Origin: Mastigias papua
Lineage: Eukaryota > Cnidaria > Scyphozoa > Rhizostomeae > Mastigiidae
DNA: 64,000 nt
Direction: 5' to 3'
NCBI GenBank assembly: GCA_964019165.1
Contig: OZ025269.1
Location: 11,753,614-11,817,613 of the forward strand
The notes beneath the pieces are model-generated. The model had not been told where the DNA came from. It saw only the letters and a list, made by a program, of their open reading frames with translations, and did not search any database. This document shows, one piece after another, positions 45,642-60,390 of this stretch. The position numbers were made by a program, and so were the translations under genes. Every line of letters starts with the position of its first letter. Position 1 is the first letter of the stretch.

Positions 45642-45860
45642 TACACGCTTTTTACTTTATACGGAACTTATCTCAAGGCCTAGTTCAAAAGTTCCTTATT
45701 TCTGGACTTCCAATGATCAAACTGTAGTCCTAAAAGCTCATTAGTAGTTCCCTAATTTTCACAGCACATTTAGTGCCATAAAAATGGTAAAGACACTGAC
45801 AGAGGTAAAACATTGACATCCTGAACTGAATTTCGCTTTTAAGTTTGGCTACTTCTTGCC
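45642..45860 (+). mobile_element. TACACR-type MITE, subgroup B, right end lost
   Basis: Starts TACACGCTTTTTACTTTATA, then CTCAAGGCCTAGTTCAAAAG and TTCCTTATTTCTGGAC, matching the 61157 copy up to the ATTTAGTGCCATAAAAATGG region and then diverging. No right terminus was found. Confidence 0.65.
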
Positions 45861-46040
45861 AGCCAATGATTCTGCTAGCTTTTATCAAGAAATTTATTGT
45901 CTGTAGCTCCCACGTTTTATTTGCAGCCCCCTACTTCTATTAAGCAACGCCATGCCTGCTATAATATAATTTTTGTCAAGACGAGTTCGCGCAAAAACAT
46001 TAAAATACCTTGTTTTCAAACGCGAGGAAGAGGCTATTCC

Positions 46041-46229
46041 AGCATAGCCGCCATATGTTTGAGACCTCTAATCAGGCCTGTTTTCTCTCAACCTAGATGA
46101 CCAATCAGCAAGCAAACTGAGCCTAACTGTGACTGTGAAGCGCATATGTAGTGAGAATCCTGCATGATGATTGGTCACCTAGGTTGGGAGAAAATTGATC
46201 TGATCATCCGCACATATGGCAGCCATGCT
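46041..46229. mobile_element. Hairpin MITE with AGCATAGCC ends, copy 2
   Basis: The ends AGCATAGCCGCCATATGT and (reverse-complemented) AGCATGGCTGCCATATGT pair. The inner arms carry TTTTCTCTCAACCTAG and CTAGGTTGGGAGAAAA. Flanks GGCTATTCC (46032-46040) and GGCTGTCCC (46230-46238) match at 7 of 9, again pointing to a 9-bp duplication. Confidence 0.8.
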
Positions 46230-47274
46230 GGCTGTCCCACGTGAATGGCATGCAACTTATTTAATGTAAGCGCCGATGGGATCGACCTCACCTGCGTGGG
46301 CCAGCCCACCTCATGTAAACAGGCCCTAAGGGGTGTCACACGCCCGCATCCCACTGTAGGTACAGCTTGCTATATCTGAAAAGATATATATGTACTCCTG
46401 AAACATGCCTTTGCATGCTGGCTAGCACAGACATACAGGCATACAGGGCAGAGCATGGCAGAATACAACTTAGACCAAGACATGGAGTACCTGATGTAGT
46501 AAAGGGCATACCAAGAAAGAAGTACAGAATAGATAAAAAAATATCACTTTGTCAAACTTGAGAAGCACAAAAGGTGCTCTCTGAGCACGTAGGCCTAGTA
46601 CAATGCCAAAAATTTGCAAGGGAATTGCCTAAATAGTGACACACTAGAGAATATCCCCTTGTATAATAAGTGAAGCACAACGAGAGAACTTAGAGCATGT
46701 AGGCTACTGTGACGCCAAAAACTCGCAAGGAAATTGCCTAAAATAGAAAAATACCAACGAATAATCCCCGAAAACTATAAGACTAAAAAAGCAAGAGAGC
46801 ACTTTTAAGGAAAAGCAGACAAAATTTCCTATCTACTATAGAATAGAACATAATAGTTCCAGTATCGTAATTTGACAGTTATGAGTTGAGGTGGTTGTAC
46901 AAAGGTGAAACTACCAACGGAAAATGCCAGTCTTGCCCATCAATATGATATGTATCTTACGGTTCTTATTGCCATTACCCTACTAGAGTACCCTAAAAGT
47001 GATCAGTAATGATTGTCACCATTATTCTTTTCAGAGTACCTTAGTGCCACTGATAATGAATATATTTTTCCAGCGTTTCAAACAACCGTATATGCACGTT
47101 TGACATATGCTATATTATGATTAATTTACCAAATATTGGCCGAGAACGTGTCAAAATAGTGAGAGGTCGGGTACCCCACCCCACTTGACAGGTACGTTCT
47201 TGAACTATCTATATATGCATACAGCTTTCATCTATAACATCATGACATTTTGTAGTACTACTACTACCGTAAGT

Positions 47275-47780
47275 CCTCGATTAAGCCCCCACCCTCGAAT
47301 AAGCCCCCGACCTAAATTATTTTTTGTGAAATAAGCCCCCACCCTCGAATAAGCCCCATGGGGGGTTATTCGCTTCCACCCTCGAATAAACCTCCAGGAG
47401 GGTTATTCGATTTTAGCAGAAAAATAAAATTTCTTCTCAATCATCAAATTTATATCACTCAAAGTTAAAAAGTATAGCTATATTAATATTAATACTTAAT
47501 GTTTTCAAAGTTATTACTCAATCCTGTTCAATTGCACAAAATATGACTGTTTTTGCTATTCTAAAGTTCTTGTCAAATAAATAATTTAACTCTAATTTTT
47601 GACAGACTTTCTTCTTTTTTTCAACATACATTACTTGGAATTAGATATCGCCCCGAAAACAACAAATATTTATGACCATTTTTGGTTGCGACAGAATAAG
47701 CCCCCCCCCCGAATAAGCCCCCATCCTAAAATATTTTTTGTGAAATAAGCCCCCGGGGGCTTATTCGAGGACTTACGGTA
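47275..47780. mobile_element. TIR element with TACCGTAAGTCCTCGAATAA ends
   Basis: The left end TACCGTAAGTCCTCGATTAA then GCCCCC is mirrored at the right (GGGGGCTTATTCGAGGACTT then ACGGTA). The AATAAGCCCCC motif recurs several times within both arms, and the flanks extend the palindrome (TACTACTAC). About 506 bp, AT-rich core, no coding potential. Similar AATAAGCCCCC motifs appear near 27.65 and 53.4 kb. Confidence 0.8.
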
Positions 47781-49419
47781 GTAGTAATAATGATAATATA
47801 TTAATATTTATAAACAAGGTCTGCTTGGTCAGCTAAAGTAAGCTTCTACAAATCAAGGGCCCACCTAAGTTAAGATATTAAAAGGTGTTATATATAACAT
47901 AAGGTTTGTCTAAAGATCAAAATTGAAGTCATTACATTTCTTTTCGAATAGTAAAATCGAGTTCTCATTCTTCATATCTAGTCTATAAATATATTTATAT
48001 ATATAGGCAGGTACTGAGTTCCTAACTGCAAATTTCTCATTAAAGATCTTACAAATACATTCGAATACTTTTTCCACAGTAAACCAATGAAATGACCGCA
48101 GTAAGGATGGGTGTAGGGGTAAAGGTATGCCCCTGCTTTTGTGGAAAGATGGTTCTCACGATTCCTGTCAAATTGAATTGAAGGACGTCTCTTCAAATCA
48201 TTTCCCCACATGCGTTTTGTTATATAGAGAAGCTGTCACACAAATATTAGGTTCCTTATCGTTAGTGGCAAGCACGATATCTGTAGATACACTCTAAGCT
48301 ATAGTAAAGGGCGTGACCCCAAGAATTTTATCTGGGGAGTACTCCAGACCCCTCAATTTCTTGTCCTTCTCTCATTTCATTTAACCTGGCCACGTCGCTG
48401 CATCTCATGTTTTCCATTTTCTGTGATGAGAAAATAGTGGGAAAGATTTTGGAGCAGATATTGCTAGACTTTTCGCAGCCATTTGTATCCAGGGTCTCTC
48501 AGGTCTCTTCGATTTAAAAAATGGCGTAAAATCCTCAGTTCCCTCCAACCAACTAAAATGACACAGTAGAAGTTATTTCTATAATCCTACAAAAGACTAA
48601 AAGACGAACACCACTGAAAGAGGGGGCACTTATTCAAAAGTACCGAGAGACCCAAATCACACTATATGTTTATAAGAAAAATCACCGCTCTTTATAGTGA
48701 AAACTTCGAGTTCTCGATCTCGATGACGCTCATATAAGAGAAATAACAGGGTGTGTCACATGCATAACTGCAACTCTTCTGCATAGTGAGTAAAGCATAA
48801 TATATAAAGAATCCAGTAGATAAATTCATCATAACAACCCACTAATCTCCAACAAGCGGCATGTTTACTGTACCATCTTAACAAACCATTTCTATAAATT
48901 GGCAAGCTTTTGCAGTTTTCAAGAGATCAAATACCCGAAAGACATGTTCTGCATACTAGTTCTGTCAGGTTTCCAAGGAGCCTCCATTCCGATGGCCGTT
49001 ATTCTTTGAGAGGACAGCAAATGATAATGAAGGATGCCCCTCTGTAAATGAACGTAAATATTTTCCCAGCCAAAAGTTGTGAGTAGTGATTTCTCCAAAA
49101 TAGGATATGTAAAAAATGGAAGCATCTTATTGGTTGATAAATTTATGTAAAAAAATCCGCTGATTGGTTGAAAACAAAATGCGGTATGCTAATCCCGCCC
49201 AAATAATGTCAAAAACCAGCCCAAAACCGCACATTTCCAACTGCGCATGCTAAAGTGGACAAACGCTGGTAATGAGCGTATCAAAGCTCAAAAAATACAC
49301 GGCAAGCTAATCTGCTTGAGTGAAAATACATCGATAGTCTCGTGTTCTAAGTAAGATTGCTTCTGTGAACAATAGAATGCTAAGTAAAACTGCTGAAACA
49401 CATATAGTGGGGGCCTAGC

Positions 49420-49581
49420 ATGGATGAAAATTTAAAGAGGGGGACAGTATTAGATGATTATATGGCGTTCGATGAAGTTGCTAAAAAGAAGCCCAAAAAC
49501 CGTAAACCCGCCCAACGGAACAAATGCCGCAAAACTAGAAAAAACAAGCCCATATGGACAGGAAAACCGTCTAACTGGTAA
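49420..49581 (+). CDS. Candidate small ORF or first exon, 53 aa, Lys/Arg-rich, unknown
   Basis: ATG at 49420, stop TAA at 49579-49581. The N-terminus is acidic/hydrophobic (MDENLKRGTVLDDYMAFDEV) and is followed by a strongly basic run (AKKKPKNRKPAQRNKCRKTR), ending TGKPSNW. The break from acidic to basic composition is unlike a random frame. A possible donor (CTG|GTAACC) overlaps the stop, so it could be a first coding exon. The 250 bp upstream is relatively GC-rich, with ATTGG boxes. No family is recognised, and it may equally be a chance frame. Confidence 0.25.
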   Translation: MDENLKRGTVLDDYMAFDEVAKKKPKNRKPAQRNKCRKTRKNKPIWTGKPSNW

Positions 49582-50057
49582 CCCTACTCGGTAGGCCCGG
49601 GAATTGTTAGCCTAATCGTGGCGGAAGACCACAATCGGCAAAGTCAATCTGTTTTTCTCTTCATCGTCTGATAACAGATCGGGTAGCAGTGGTAGAACTA
49701 TCAAGCTCCAGGGATGAAATTCTGTTCCCTTAGATCAAATCACAGTTAAATAAGGTAAGGAACCTGCACGTAGATGGAAAAAACAAATTAAAGATTTTAT
49801 AGTACTCTTAAGAAACAATTACTAAGGAATTTTTCAACTTCGAACATTTATATCACTTCAAAAAAGCCCGAGTTAGGAAGCTGGTTCCATTCATTCCAAT
49901 CAAATTCATATGAGCAGTGCTCAATCCATATAGCAAGTGATTCATAGCAAATATTCCGTTCAGATTTTAGCATCCTGCCTTAATACCGAACATCTACCAT
50001 GTGTTTTCCTCTTCTACTATTTTCAGGGCCTTACATGTGCAACTAAAATTAAGGAAC

Positions 50058-50406
50058 TACATGTTTCTTTTATAAGAAACAAATCTATAAGAAACATGAG
50101 GTTCAAATCAGGCTGCAATTATGAAACATTTAAAAGACAAGGCCAGGCTGAGGTTCAAAAGTAAGCTTGAAAAATCTGTTTTTGCAAGAAAATATCTTAT
50201 CAAACTGGAAAGAAACTACAAAGAACTTCTATATCTCAAATGTTTTTCACTAAAGGTCCGATTTCTCTTCTCACAGTTGCCTTGTTGTTATGGGAAACTT
50301 CAAGAATTTTAAGAAATACTTGGAAACATTTAAGGCTGGATATAAAAAACATTTAGAAATATCCAGGCTGAAAGGAGAAAGTTTGCGTCTTATAAAAAGA
50401 AATGTA
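50058..50406. mobile_element. TACACR-type MITE, subgroup C
   Basis: Starts TACATGTTTCTTTTATAAGA, then CATGAGGTTCAAATCAGGC; the right end, reverse-complemented, is TACATTTCTTTTTATAAG. It aligns along its length with the 36.2 kb copy. 349 bp. Confidence 0.75.
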
Positions 50407-51980
50407 TTAAGGAACGTCTAACATCACAATGAAGTCTTAATAGGTCCTAGAATAAGGAAATTTAAGAATTAGGCCTTCAGCTAGGCTCTTCATAAAGAAA
50501 CGTGTTATTTCATTTCATTTTTCATTTCAAATTTTTAAGGAGGGTGGCCCTTCAGTAGTCACTGATTTACAAGGGGCCCCCCGTTTACACTAAATAAATA
50601 AATTACATATCAATTATGGCTGTAGAGGCAAAGTCTTCTATACTCTTGAGTGCCGAATGGGGATTGGAAAACATTCTGAAAATAATAATTAGGGGGTTGG
50701 AACAAATGGGGGAGGGCTGGAAACCAGAACACATGAATATTGCAAAGAACAGCTTAAGAAGAATAAAAAATCATGAATTGTCAATAAAAAGCAAGGTAAT
50801 GAAAACTATATTTATAGTGTAAGCGATTGTTAAATAACTTTCTGGTTAGTATCTACGTAAATGAATATAGTGCCTGGGAAAAAAACAATTTCACTGAAAA
50901 AAATTTTCAAAACTAAGAAATTGGGGGGGGTGGAAATAAATGCAGGGAATTGGAAAAAATTTCAAAAATTAATAATCGGGGGGGGGGCGAATATTCGGTA
51001 CTCAAGAGTAAATTAAAAGCTAAAAGTCCTCTGCCAGAAGTTTTTTCAACAAGCACAGTCATAATATTGCGAGATGACTTTCAAATAAATCAGAGTATAT
51101 TATTACCTAGGTGACTGAAGACATATTTCTGGAAAATATTAGGCGCAGAGCGTCAAGTCGGAGATAGTTTGGCCCAAAGGAAGCTGCGCATTTCATACTT
51201 GTGGCATAGAAAATATTGCGGACGAAAATCTTTAGCGTACGTCGAACGTCAGATTCACGATGGTATCATATGCAGACATTCATACCCGAGTTTATATTGC
51301 CGAGAAAGACCTCAAGTGTTGGTTATTAGGCCAGGACCTCAATTGCAGGAGGATCTGAGAACAATTGAAACACGGCAAAACCGCCCACTAAATATACTAT
51401 TGCGGGTGTTTTACAAACCTCAAGATTCCACACTATTATCAAAATACAGAGTCCGGCCTCGGAATCCTTACTAAGGGGTGGTTCAAGAGGCAAGAATTTC
51501 ATAATGAGATAATAACATACTCGAGTCCATTGATTCTGAAATAAAAGAAAAAATAACTGCATGCATGGAGATGGCAGCTTAATTAGCAGGTCTACGAGTA
51601 ACTGGTTGCTACCTATTGAGCATCCCATTCAGTGACACTACTAGCTGCCCTATTCAGCATAGAACGCAAAGGTGCCTATTTACATTCAATTAAATAAGCA
51701 TTAAAAGAATCAACAACCCGTTGCATGCCTACAGAGGCTATTGGAAACGAGAGAACCACATAGATCTGTCTGGGGAATATGGAGAAAGGGACGCCATGGT
51801 CCTGCAAGATTTGTTCCTCTGTATTTTTGACACAATGAGGAGCAAAAACACAAACGGGGTACCAAAATATGGCAAGAAAGAAAAGTTATGCTGTTCAAGA
51901 ACTACTTAGAAAAAGCGATGAGTTCCACCTTCTAGCTAAGAACCGCAATGGGTTTACACTCAGTGTAGCAGGATGTCAGA
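50407..51980. other. Intergenic DNA with G-runs, no gene recognised
   Basis: Contains short G homopolymers near 50930 and 50980 and a 102-codon frame at 51169-51474 (rich in Arg, RPGPQLQEDLRTIETRQNRP) that I cannot assign. It has no obvious repeat relatives within the window. Confidence 0.35.
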
Positions 51981-52620
51981 AAGATAAGAGGAGTGCTTAT
52001 AGGCCTGCACAAATCCTTTGAAACTGTCAAGCATATTCAATATTACTTCAAAAATTACCATATTATGGTGTACGTGATACTGAATTAAATGAGCTATTAA
52101 ATTAAATGCGAATAATAAGTTATTTGAAGGAGAGAAGACAGTATGTTCAGTGGCATGGGAAGCAATCAGAAGTTTTGGAGGCAGAATATGATGTTTTGCA
52201 AGGGTTTATATCATGGCCATTGCTATTTCTGTTGCATATCGATTACTTGATAAAGGTGATAAAAAGTACTAAGCTTTTATGTATGTTGATGATACAGTTA
52301 TTCATACTGCATATCATAGCATCGATAAGTATGAGGAAGCAGATTTGTGATAAACCTGAAAAAGGAAGACTGCAGCCATGCCATTTCGACAGGTGAATGT
52401 ATCTCGACAGCTTGGCCATAATTTTGGACAGCAAGCAAGTAAATGTGACAGATTCACTCAAGTACCTATGAAAATACCTGGCTCAAAGCCCAAGCTTCAG
52501 ATGACATCTAGAGCAAGTACACGAGAAAGCTGCAAGTACACTTAAAACTTCTCGCGAAGATGAGGCCTTTCTTGACCAGATCAGCTACCGAGAGTGTTTA
52601 TGTAAGAGAAATTCGTCAAA
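51980..52620 (+). pseudogene. Decayed LINE reverse transcriptase
   Basis: RT blocks appear in order but in shifting frames: LHKSFETVKH (cf. 'SKAFDTV.H'), KLPYYGVRDTEL, SYLKERRQYVQW, LQGFISWPLLFLLHIDYL (cf. 'PQGSILGPLLF..YINDL'), then the catalytic box YVDDTVIHT (about 52281-52306, intact DD), and finally QVHEKAASTLKLLAKMRPFL with LTRSATESVY at about 52510-52610. At least three frameshifts and several stops make it non-functional. The block order matches non-LTR RTs of the CR1/L2/jockey kind. Confidence 0.75.
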
Positions 52621-53019
52621 ATACTGGGGATCCAAGCCGAAACGAATTGCAAAACATTTGCAACAGTTCAGGGAAGAGGGTTAAAAATTCTTTACAGAAG
52701 AAGTACGCAGCAGAAAGATTGCAAATTGATGTATATCGACAACAGAAAGAAATTAGAGGCTTGTCAGTTAATCGAAGGTTTTGAATGGCTAAGCTTCTAC
52801 ATACTTAGAACATTCCTAATAACATGGAGCTTGAATCTTGACAATTACAGAAAACAGGAGCACGAAAAAGGTTCTTGGTTTCAAGGTGCCTAAGATGTCA
52901 AATGAACTTCAAAGTACTTTTCGCCAATTAGACTCCTGCCTTCCCTATAAGATAAGCCAAAACAATACTATATGGAAACCGAAATTAATGTATGTTTCCA
53001 AAAGTACACAGTTTCTAAG
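52621..53019. other. Unassigned sequence between the LINE relic and a TIR element
   Basis: Two polar open frames (52560-52784 overlapping the relic, and 52838-53194) have no recognisable domain. They may be further LINE-derived sequence. Confidence 0.3.
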
Positions 53020-53528
53020 TACTCTCCAGTCCGGAATAGACGTCCCCCCGACTATTCATTTTTTCGAAAAATGCCCACCAGGACACTCTTATTGCAACCC
53101 CCCGCTTATTAATTTTGAGCCAAGAGGAAATTTTCCCAACCAGACCAAGAATTGCCCGGCGAAAGTAACTCGTTGTGAATGTTTGTTGCGCTGAAAAAAT
53201 GCTAGCGTGAAATAAGTAATTGCTGCAAGAAGCACTGAAAACGCAGCCGTTAGTTGTGCCAATGATGATGACATTATGGACGCCGATGATAGACACATTT
53301 CTAGCATGCAAGAAATATGCAATAAACGTAATAATTTTTTTTCAAAAAGCTAGAATTTTTATCTAATGCATATGTTGGTCTTCTTTCCATATCCATTTAT
53401 AACAGCCCATCCATAGACATTCACCTTGGAGCTTATTCCACCCCCCCCCCCCGCTTATTTACTTTGAGACTTTTTTCCAACCCCCCCCGCTTATTGCCAC
53501 CCCCCTTTCTATTCCGGACTGGAGAGTA
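53020..53528. mobile_element. TIR element with perfect TACTCTCCAGTCCGGAATAG ends
   Basis: A 21-bp perfect inverted repeat closes both ends, 509 bp apart, each end abutting TA. The interior has C-runs and GCTTATT(A/T)A(T/C)TTTGAG repeats in both arms. The central 53200-53330 region contains no transposase frame. Confidence 0.85.
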
Positions 53529-54579
53529 ATTAATTCATTTTTAGTTGCAATGTTTCATTTCGTGGTAATATATTGTAATATAGATTTAAGGCTTTCGTTG
53601 GTAACAACATTGTGTGTTGGAGAGATTGCCTTTTATAAAGTCACGTTCACTAACTTCAGCAGTAGTTCCAAAGTAATTTTTTGGAAATCCTGTAAACATA
53701 GGCGTATCCAGAGTTTGGCTTTGTCGGGGTCATTTCGCAAATAAAATTGTGGGGGGGGGGGATTTTTCATAGCCACACCCTCACACAACTTCCGGAGTGT
53801 TGTCTAGAGTGCTCAATTCATTTCCTATTCATTTTATTTTCTAATTCATGTGACATGTCTCCGAACACAAATCTTCACGATACGAAATATTATCGTTTAG
53901 GGAGGTCAAGACCTCCTGCCCCCCCCTGGACCCGCGTATGCCTGTAAATCTTTCATTGAAATGTGCAATGATCTTGATACCCAGAGGCAATATCTAAATT
54001 ATATAAGAAGAAAAACTACAGCTGTCATCATTTGATCAACCATTTACATTTTCTGCATGCGAAACAGACGGTGAACAAACTCTGATACGTACGAAGATAT
54101 AATAGAGATACACTCAATGTTTTATGGTAGATCTTTTTGGTTTTCTATCTTTCTTCCTTTCGAAAATTACCAGCTACTGGCCATATGCAAGCTCCCCAGC
54201 CATTAAGCAGTGTAGGATGTTAGAAGATAGTATAACAGTGTGTGGATTCAAAAATCGAACAAATGCGAAAAAGAAGGGAACATCCTTTCGCATATTGTCA
54301 TTTTGATTTAAAGTTTGTCCTGGAGCTAGACTTCTGAAATTGGCAAAATGTAGCAAAAGAAAGATGACCCTCAAAAAAAGAATCATAAGTAGAGCAGTTG
54401 AAGAGTGTAGAAGTCAAAATGGGTTACAATAAACTCAAAAATTCTAACTTTTGGATTGAGGTTCACAACAGTGAATACAGTCAACAAGGTCAAAAGCAGA
54501 ATATAATGTATGTGTATGCATAATTTTACTTAATAATGGAAAGTCAGGCACTACTGAGAAGCTCTCTAACAACTACAGT

Positions 54580-54795
54580 GTCCGAAAAACAGAGCTTTCA
54601 TATTCGTGGTAATGTCCTGTTGAAGAATGTGATCGAAGGCAGAACAGATGGGAAGAGACCTAGAGGAAGGACACGGATTGGAATGCCCATCGACTTGAAA
54701 GAAGATTGTTGTATCCACAAGAACGATCTGTCAAGGGACAGAACACCAGAGAGAGACCTCTCTGGACTGAAAATGCTTCTCTCTAAGTTAAAAGA
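54580..54795 (+). pseudogene. LINE (RTE-like) 3' ORF fragment, tentative
   Basis: The frame 54536-54799 contains NVLLKNVIEGRTDGKRPRGR then TRIGMPIDLKED, which resembles the 'GR.(E/D)GKR.RGRPR..(W/M)..D(I/L)' motif seen near the C-terminus of many RTE/endonuclease-RT ORFs. No catalytic RT blocks are next to it. Confidence 0.4.
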
Positions 54796-55639
54796 GTAGA
54801 GTATCATATCTACTTTCAGGAACTAAGAGCGCAGTCTGTCACAATTATGGGTCTCCCCAGATGTGCAAGAAGTAGCCTTCCTACCTAATACTTTAGGGTG
54901 GCATCTCTACTAAAAGCATGCAAAAATGGAAAGCGCCTAATCCGAAGAGTTTAATTCTACCCTACCAGTTATCTTCTACGATATAACAAACTCGGCCCTT
55001 AACAACAATAAGTTCTCATTTTCAAGTCATTTGTCATCAAATCGTGATACTATAACTGTACTATAAGTATCATACAAGTTTCCTTCTGCTAACTGAAAAC
55101 TGATAACATTAATAGCTTGAAAATCAAAACCACAATAAGAGTCTTCAAGGATGTGCAGATAACCAATTCAAGCGAACAGAGCTGAGTTCACGTGCACAAT
55201 AGCAATTCTGTGTTACTCGAGTCATGAACATACACTATTTTCAACTGATGGTTTGTACTGTATACAGATTCTCTCACATATTCATCAATTTCTCTACCAA
55301 ACATACAGACACCACCTGGTTGGTCCGGAGTAAGGAACCACAGATTCACACAAACAAATATTCAACTTGCTATCCTATATCTATTTCGATGGTCCAAAGA
55401 CAACGCCGCTATGAATTCTTGTTTTATGTCATTTACAGTAGCTTCACGTAAGCCACTTAGAAATAAAAGCTCCCGGCGAATTCTGGCTCTAGTATAGTAT
55501 TTTTATTTGCTGGTACTGCGCATAGTACTCAACGTCAGAGTACGTCCCTATTTATATGCATTGTTCAATGTTGTAAATGCCTCGAGTTGCAAAATCTAGA
55601 GTTATTGTATAACCGTCGTAGAGGGACTGACGCACTTGT

Positions 55640-55800
55640 ACCTGTTGTCAGAACAACTGCATATGGATTGATACGATTAGATTTATCAAAAGTGTTCCTA
55701 ACCTAGAAAACTTTGAAAAGGAAATAACATGCTGGAGATCAAATTCATGCGACTGCAGAAATGAACAAATTTCATTGGTAACGTAGGTTTTTATGAATTT
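55640..55800 (+). pseudogene. Degenerate 3' end of a LINE related to the 2.5 kb copy
   Basis: One frame gives RTTAYGLIRLDLSKV, and the next gives VPNLENFEKEITCWRSNSCD then CRNEQISLV, matching the order KTTALGIDTVRF, SLQNFKRIMKVHKCDACNCR and GFIV in the LINE at 2465-2997. A frameshift and internal deletion separate the two parts. Confidence 0.5.
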
Positions 55801-56705
55801 GTCTGCAACGGCTATTGTTCACACTGCAATGAATGTGTTGATGAAATTACCCTTGTATTTCATTTCACCCATCTTTAAATATACAATAATTCTTTCGCAA
55901 ACGTCCGCTCTTAGGAAGACTCTTAGAAAGCATGAAGAGGTTCATGGTTACTATCAACTATCAGTTACATGGCAGTCCAATAAATTTATTGGTAACAGTC
56001 TTGGATTGCTGTCTTTGCTTCAAACAGCAGAAATGAGGATATAGCATCAATATCTGCTAGCAATGAAATGAACTGAGCTAAATCTGTACTTGGAGTAAGT
56101 GTCAAGGTACTTCGAAAAAGGAAACTTAACGTTCATCATCCCTGAATCGAAATTCAATGCAGTGAGCACTTCAGATACATTCCATCTAGTATATACAATT
56201 GGCCTCCAGAAAAGTAAAAACAGCCGGTTATCTAGTATATACGACTGCCACATTGTACTACATTCAGGTAGCTTAATAATTTATGAAATATCAAACTAGT
56301 TCAAATATCAATCTACTATTACATGTAACACTATTTCACTGTCATGCAATTGGCTTGGTTTTGTAATATTTGCAACAGTCCTGGAAATAACACAGAAAAA
56401 CATACCTCACTTCGTCTTCTCACCCTTTTCCCCGTTGTTGATATCTTTCTTCCAGTCACCCCCTAAGGATATGTTATAAGAATAGACAATCAGATTGGGA
56501 AGTGTAACGATAAATTTTCCTAGCACAGAAGTCGAAATCCCAAAGATTCAGGAATGCACTTTTGATCTAAAAACGTGCTGAAATACAGAATATAGAAAGA
56601 TATGAACTCAAAGATGGCATGGGAGAAAGTGATTTTGCATGTCTACCAGGGTTGAGAACAATCCGAAACAGGTGAAAGAAAATCAAATGGCCAAAAGATG
56701 GAAAC

Positions 56706-59483
<2,778 letters not shown>

Positions 59484-60145
59484 TACGGTAAAACCCCGCA
59501 AACAAGAACCTACTTTTCTAAAACAGAGACTGATTATGTTCTTATAAATATGGTACTTATGATATTTTCAGGGTATAGTTCTTATCGCAAAGACAGCAAC
59601 AAATATGATGCACAAGATAAAAGTAACTAGATTTGAAAATTACCTGACTGAATTTTAAATGTTAGAGGATATGCTGTTTTGTTGATGATAAACCAATTTC
59701 AATCACAATATGAAATAATGAAAAAAATAATTTGCTTATCCCCTGAAATTTAATCCAGTTATCAAGAGTTGTAAGTTTATTACATTGATATGGTAAAATA
59801 TTTAAAAAATACTTGGCTCCCATTTTCAGAAACTTTTCAAAAATCAAATTCAAATTCTTTGCTTTGTCATCTATAATCTTAATAGAAGGATAAAAAATGC
59901 CTTTTATACTTAGAGGGAGTGCCAAGAAGTTGGTCTATTTGAAAATTAATCAAGCCGCAAGGACTTGAAAAATATACTTTCTAACTTTGAGGATTTCATG
60001 TTTTTATTTAATATGATGTAAAATCTCATAAGAACCTGAAAAGAAATCAGTCTGTTTATGGTTCCTTTCTCTGGGTGTCTTTTCCCACAAAATCAGTCTG
60101 TAGGTTCTTATTTTGCTAGGTTTTTGCTTGCGGGGTTTTACTGTA
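59484..60145. mobile_element. TIR element with TACRGTAAAACCCCGC ends, 662 bp
   Basis: The ends are TACGGTAAAACCCCGCAAAC and, reverse-complemented, TACAGTAAAACCCCGCAAGC, each followed by AAGAACCTA and then AGACTGATT, so the arms are about 50 bp. TA at both ends fits a TA target duplication. The interior is AT-rich and non-coding. Confidence 0.8.
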
Positions 60146-60390
60146 TGTACCGATAATGAAGGAACAAGAACAATGAGAGAGTGAAGAATCGCCGAAAAAT
60201 TGACTTAGAGTGAAAAACGGAACGCATTAAGCCATTGCCTGAGCATGCAATGATATTTCAATATTTCTAACTTCTGCAATTCAAAAGCCAAAACTACGTT
60301 ACGAAATGGCAGATGACAAAAAATGGATTACTTTCTAATGTTTTTCTCAGGTAACCAGAAAACCCCTAACTTCTACACGTTTTCCAGGTT

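Larger units (their letters stand above)
43565..49419. other. Upstream/intergenic region beyond the RhoGEF start codon
   Basis: Holds any RhoGEF 5'UTR and promoter, but no TATA box or initiator can be placed with confidence. MITE copies at 44.1, 45.6 and 46.0 kb and a TIR element at 47.3 kb are listed separately. A possible minus-strand exon at 44959-45086 is discussed as a finding. Confidence 0.5.
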
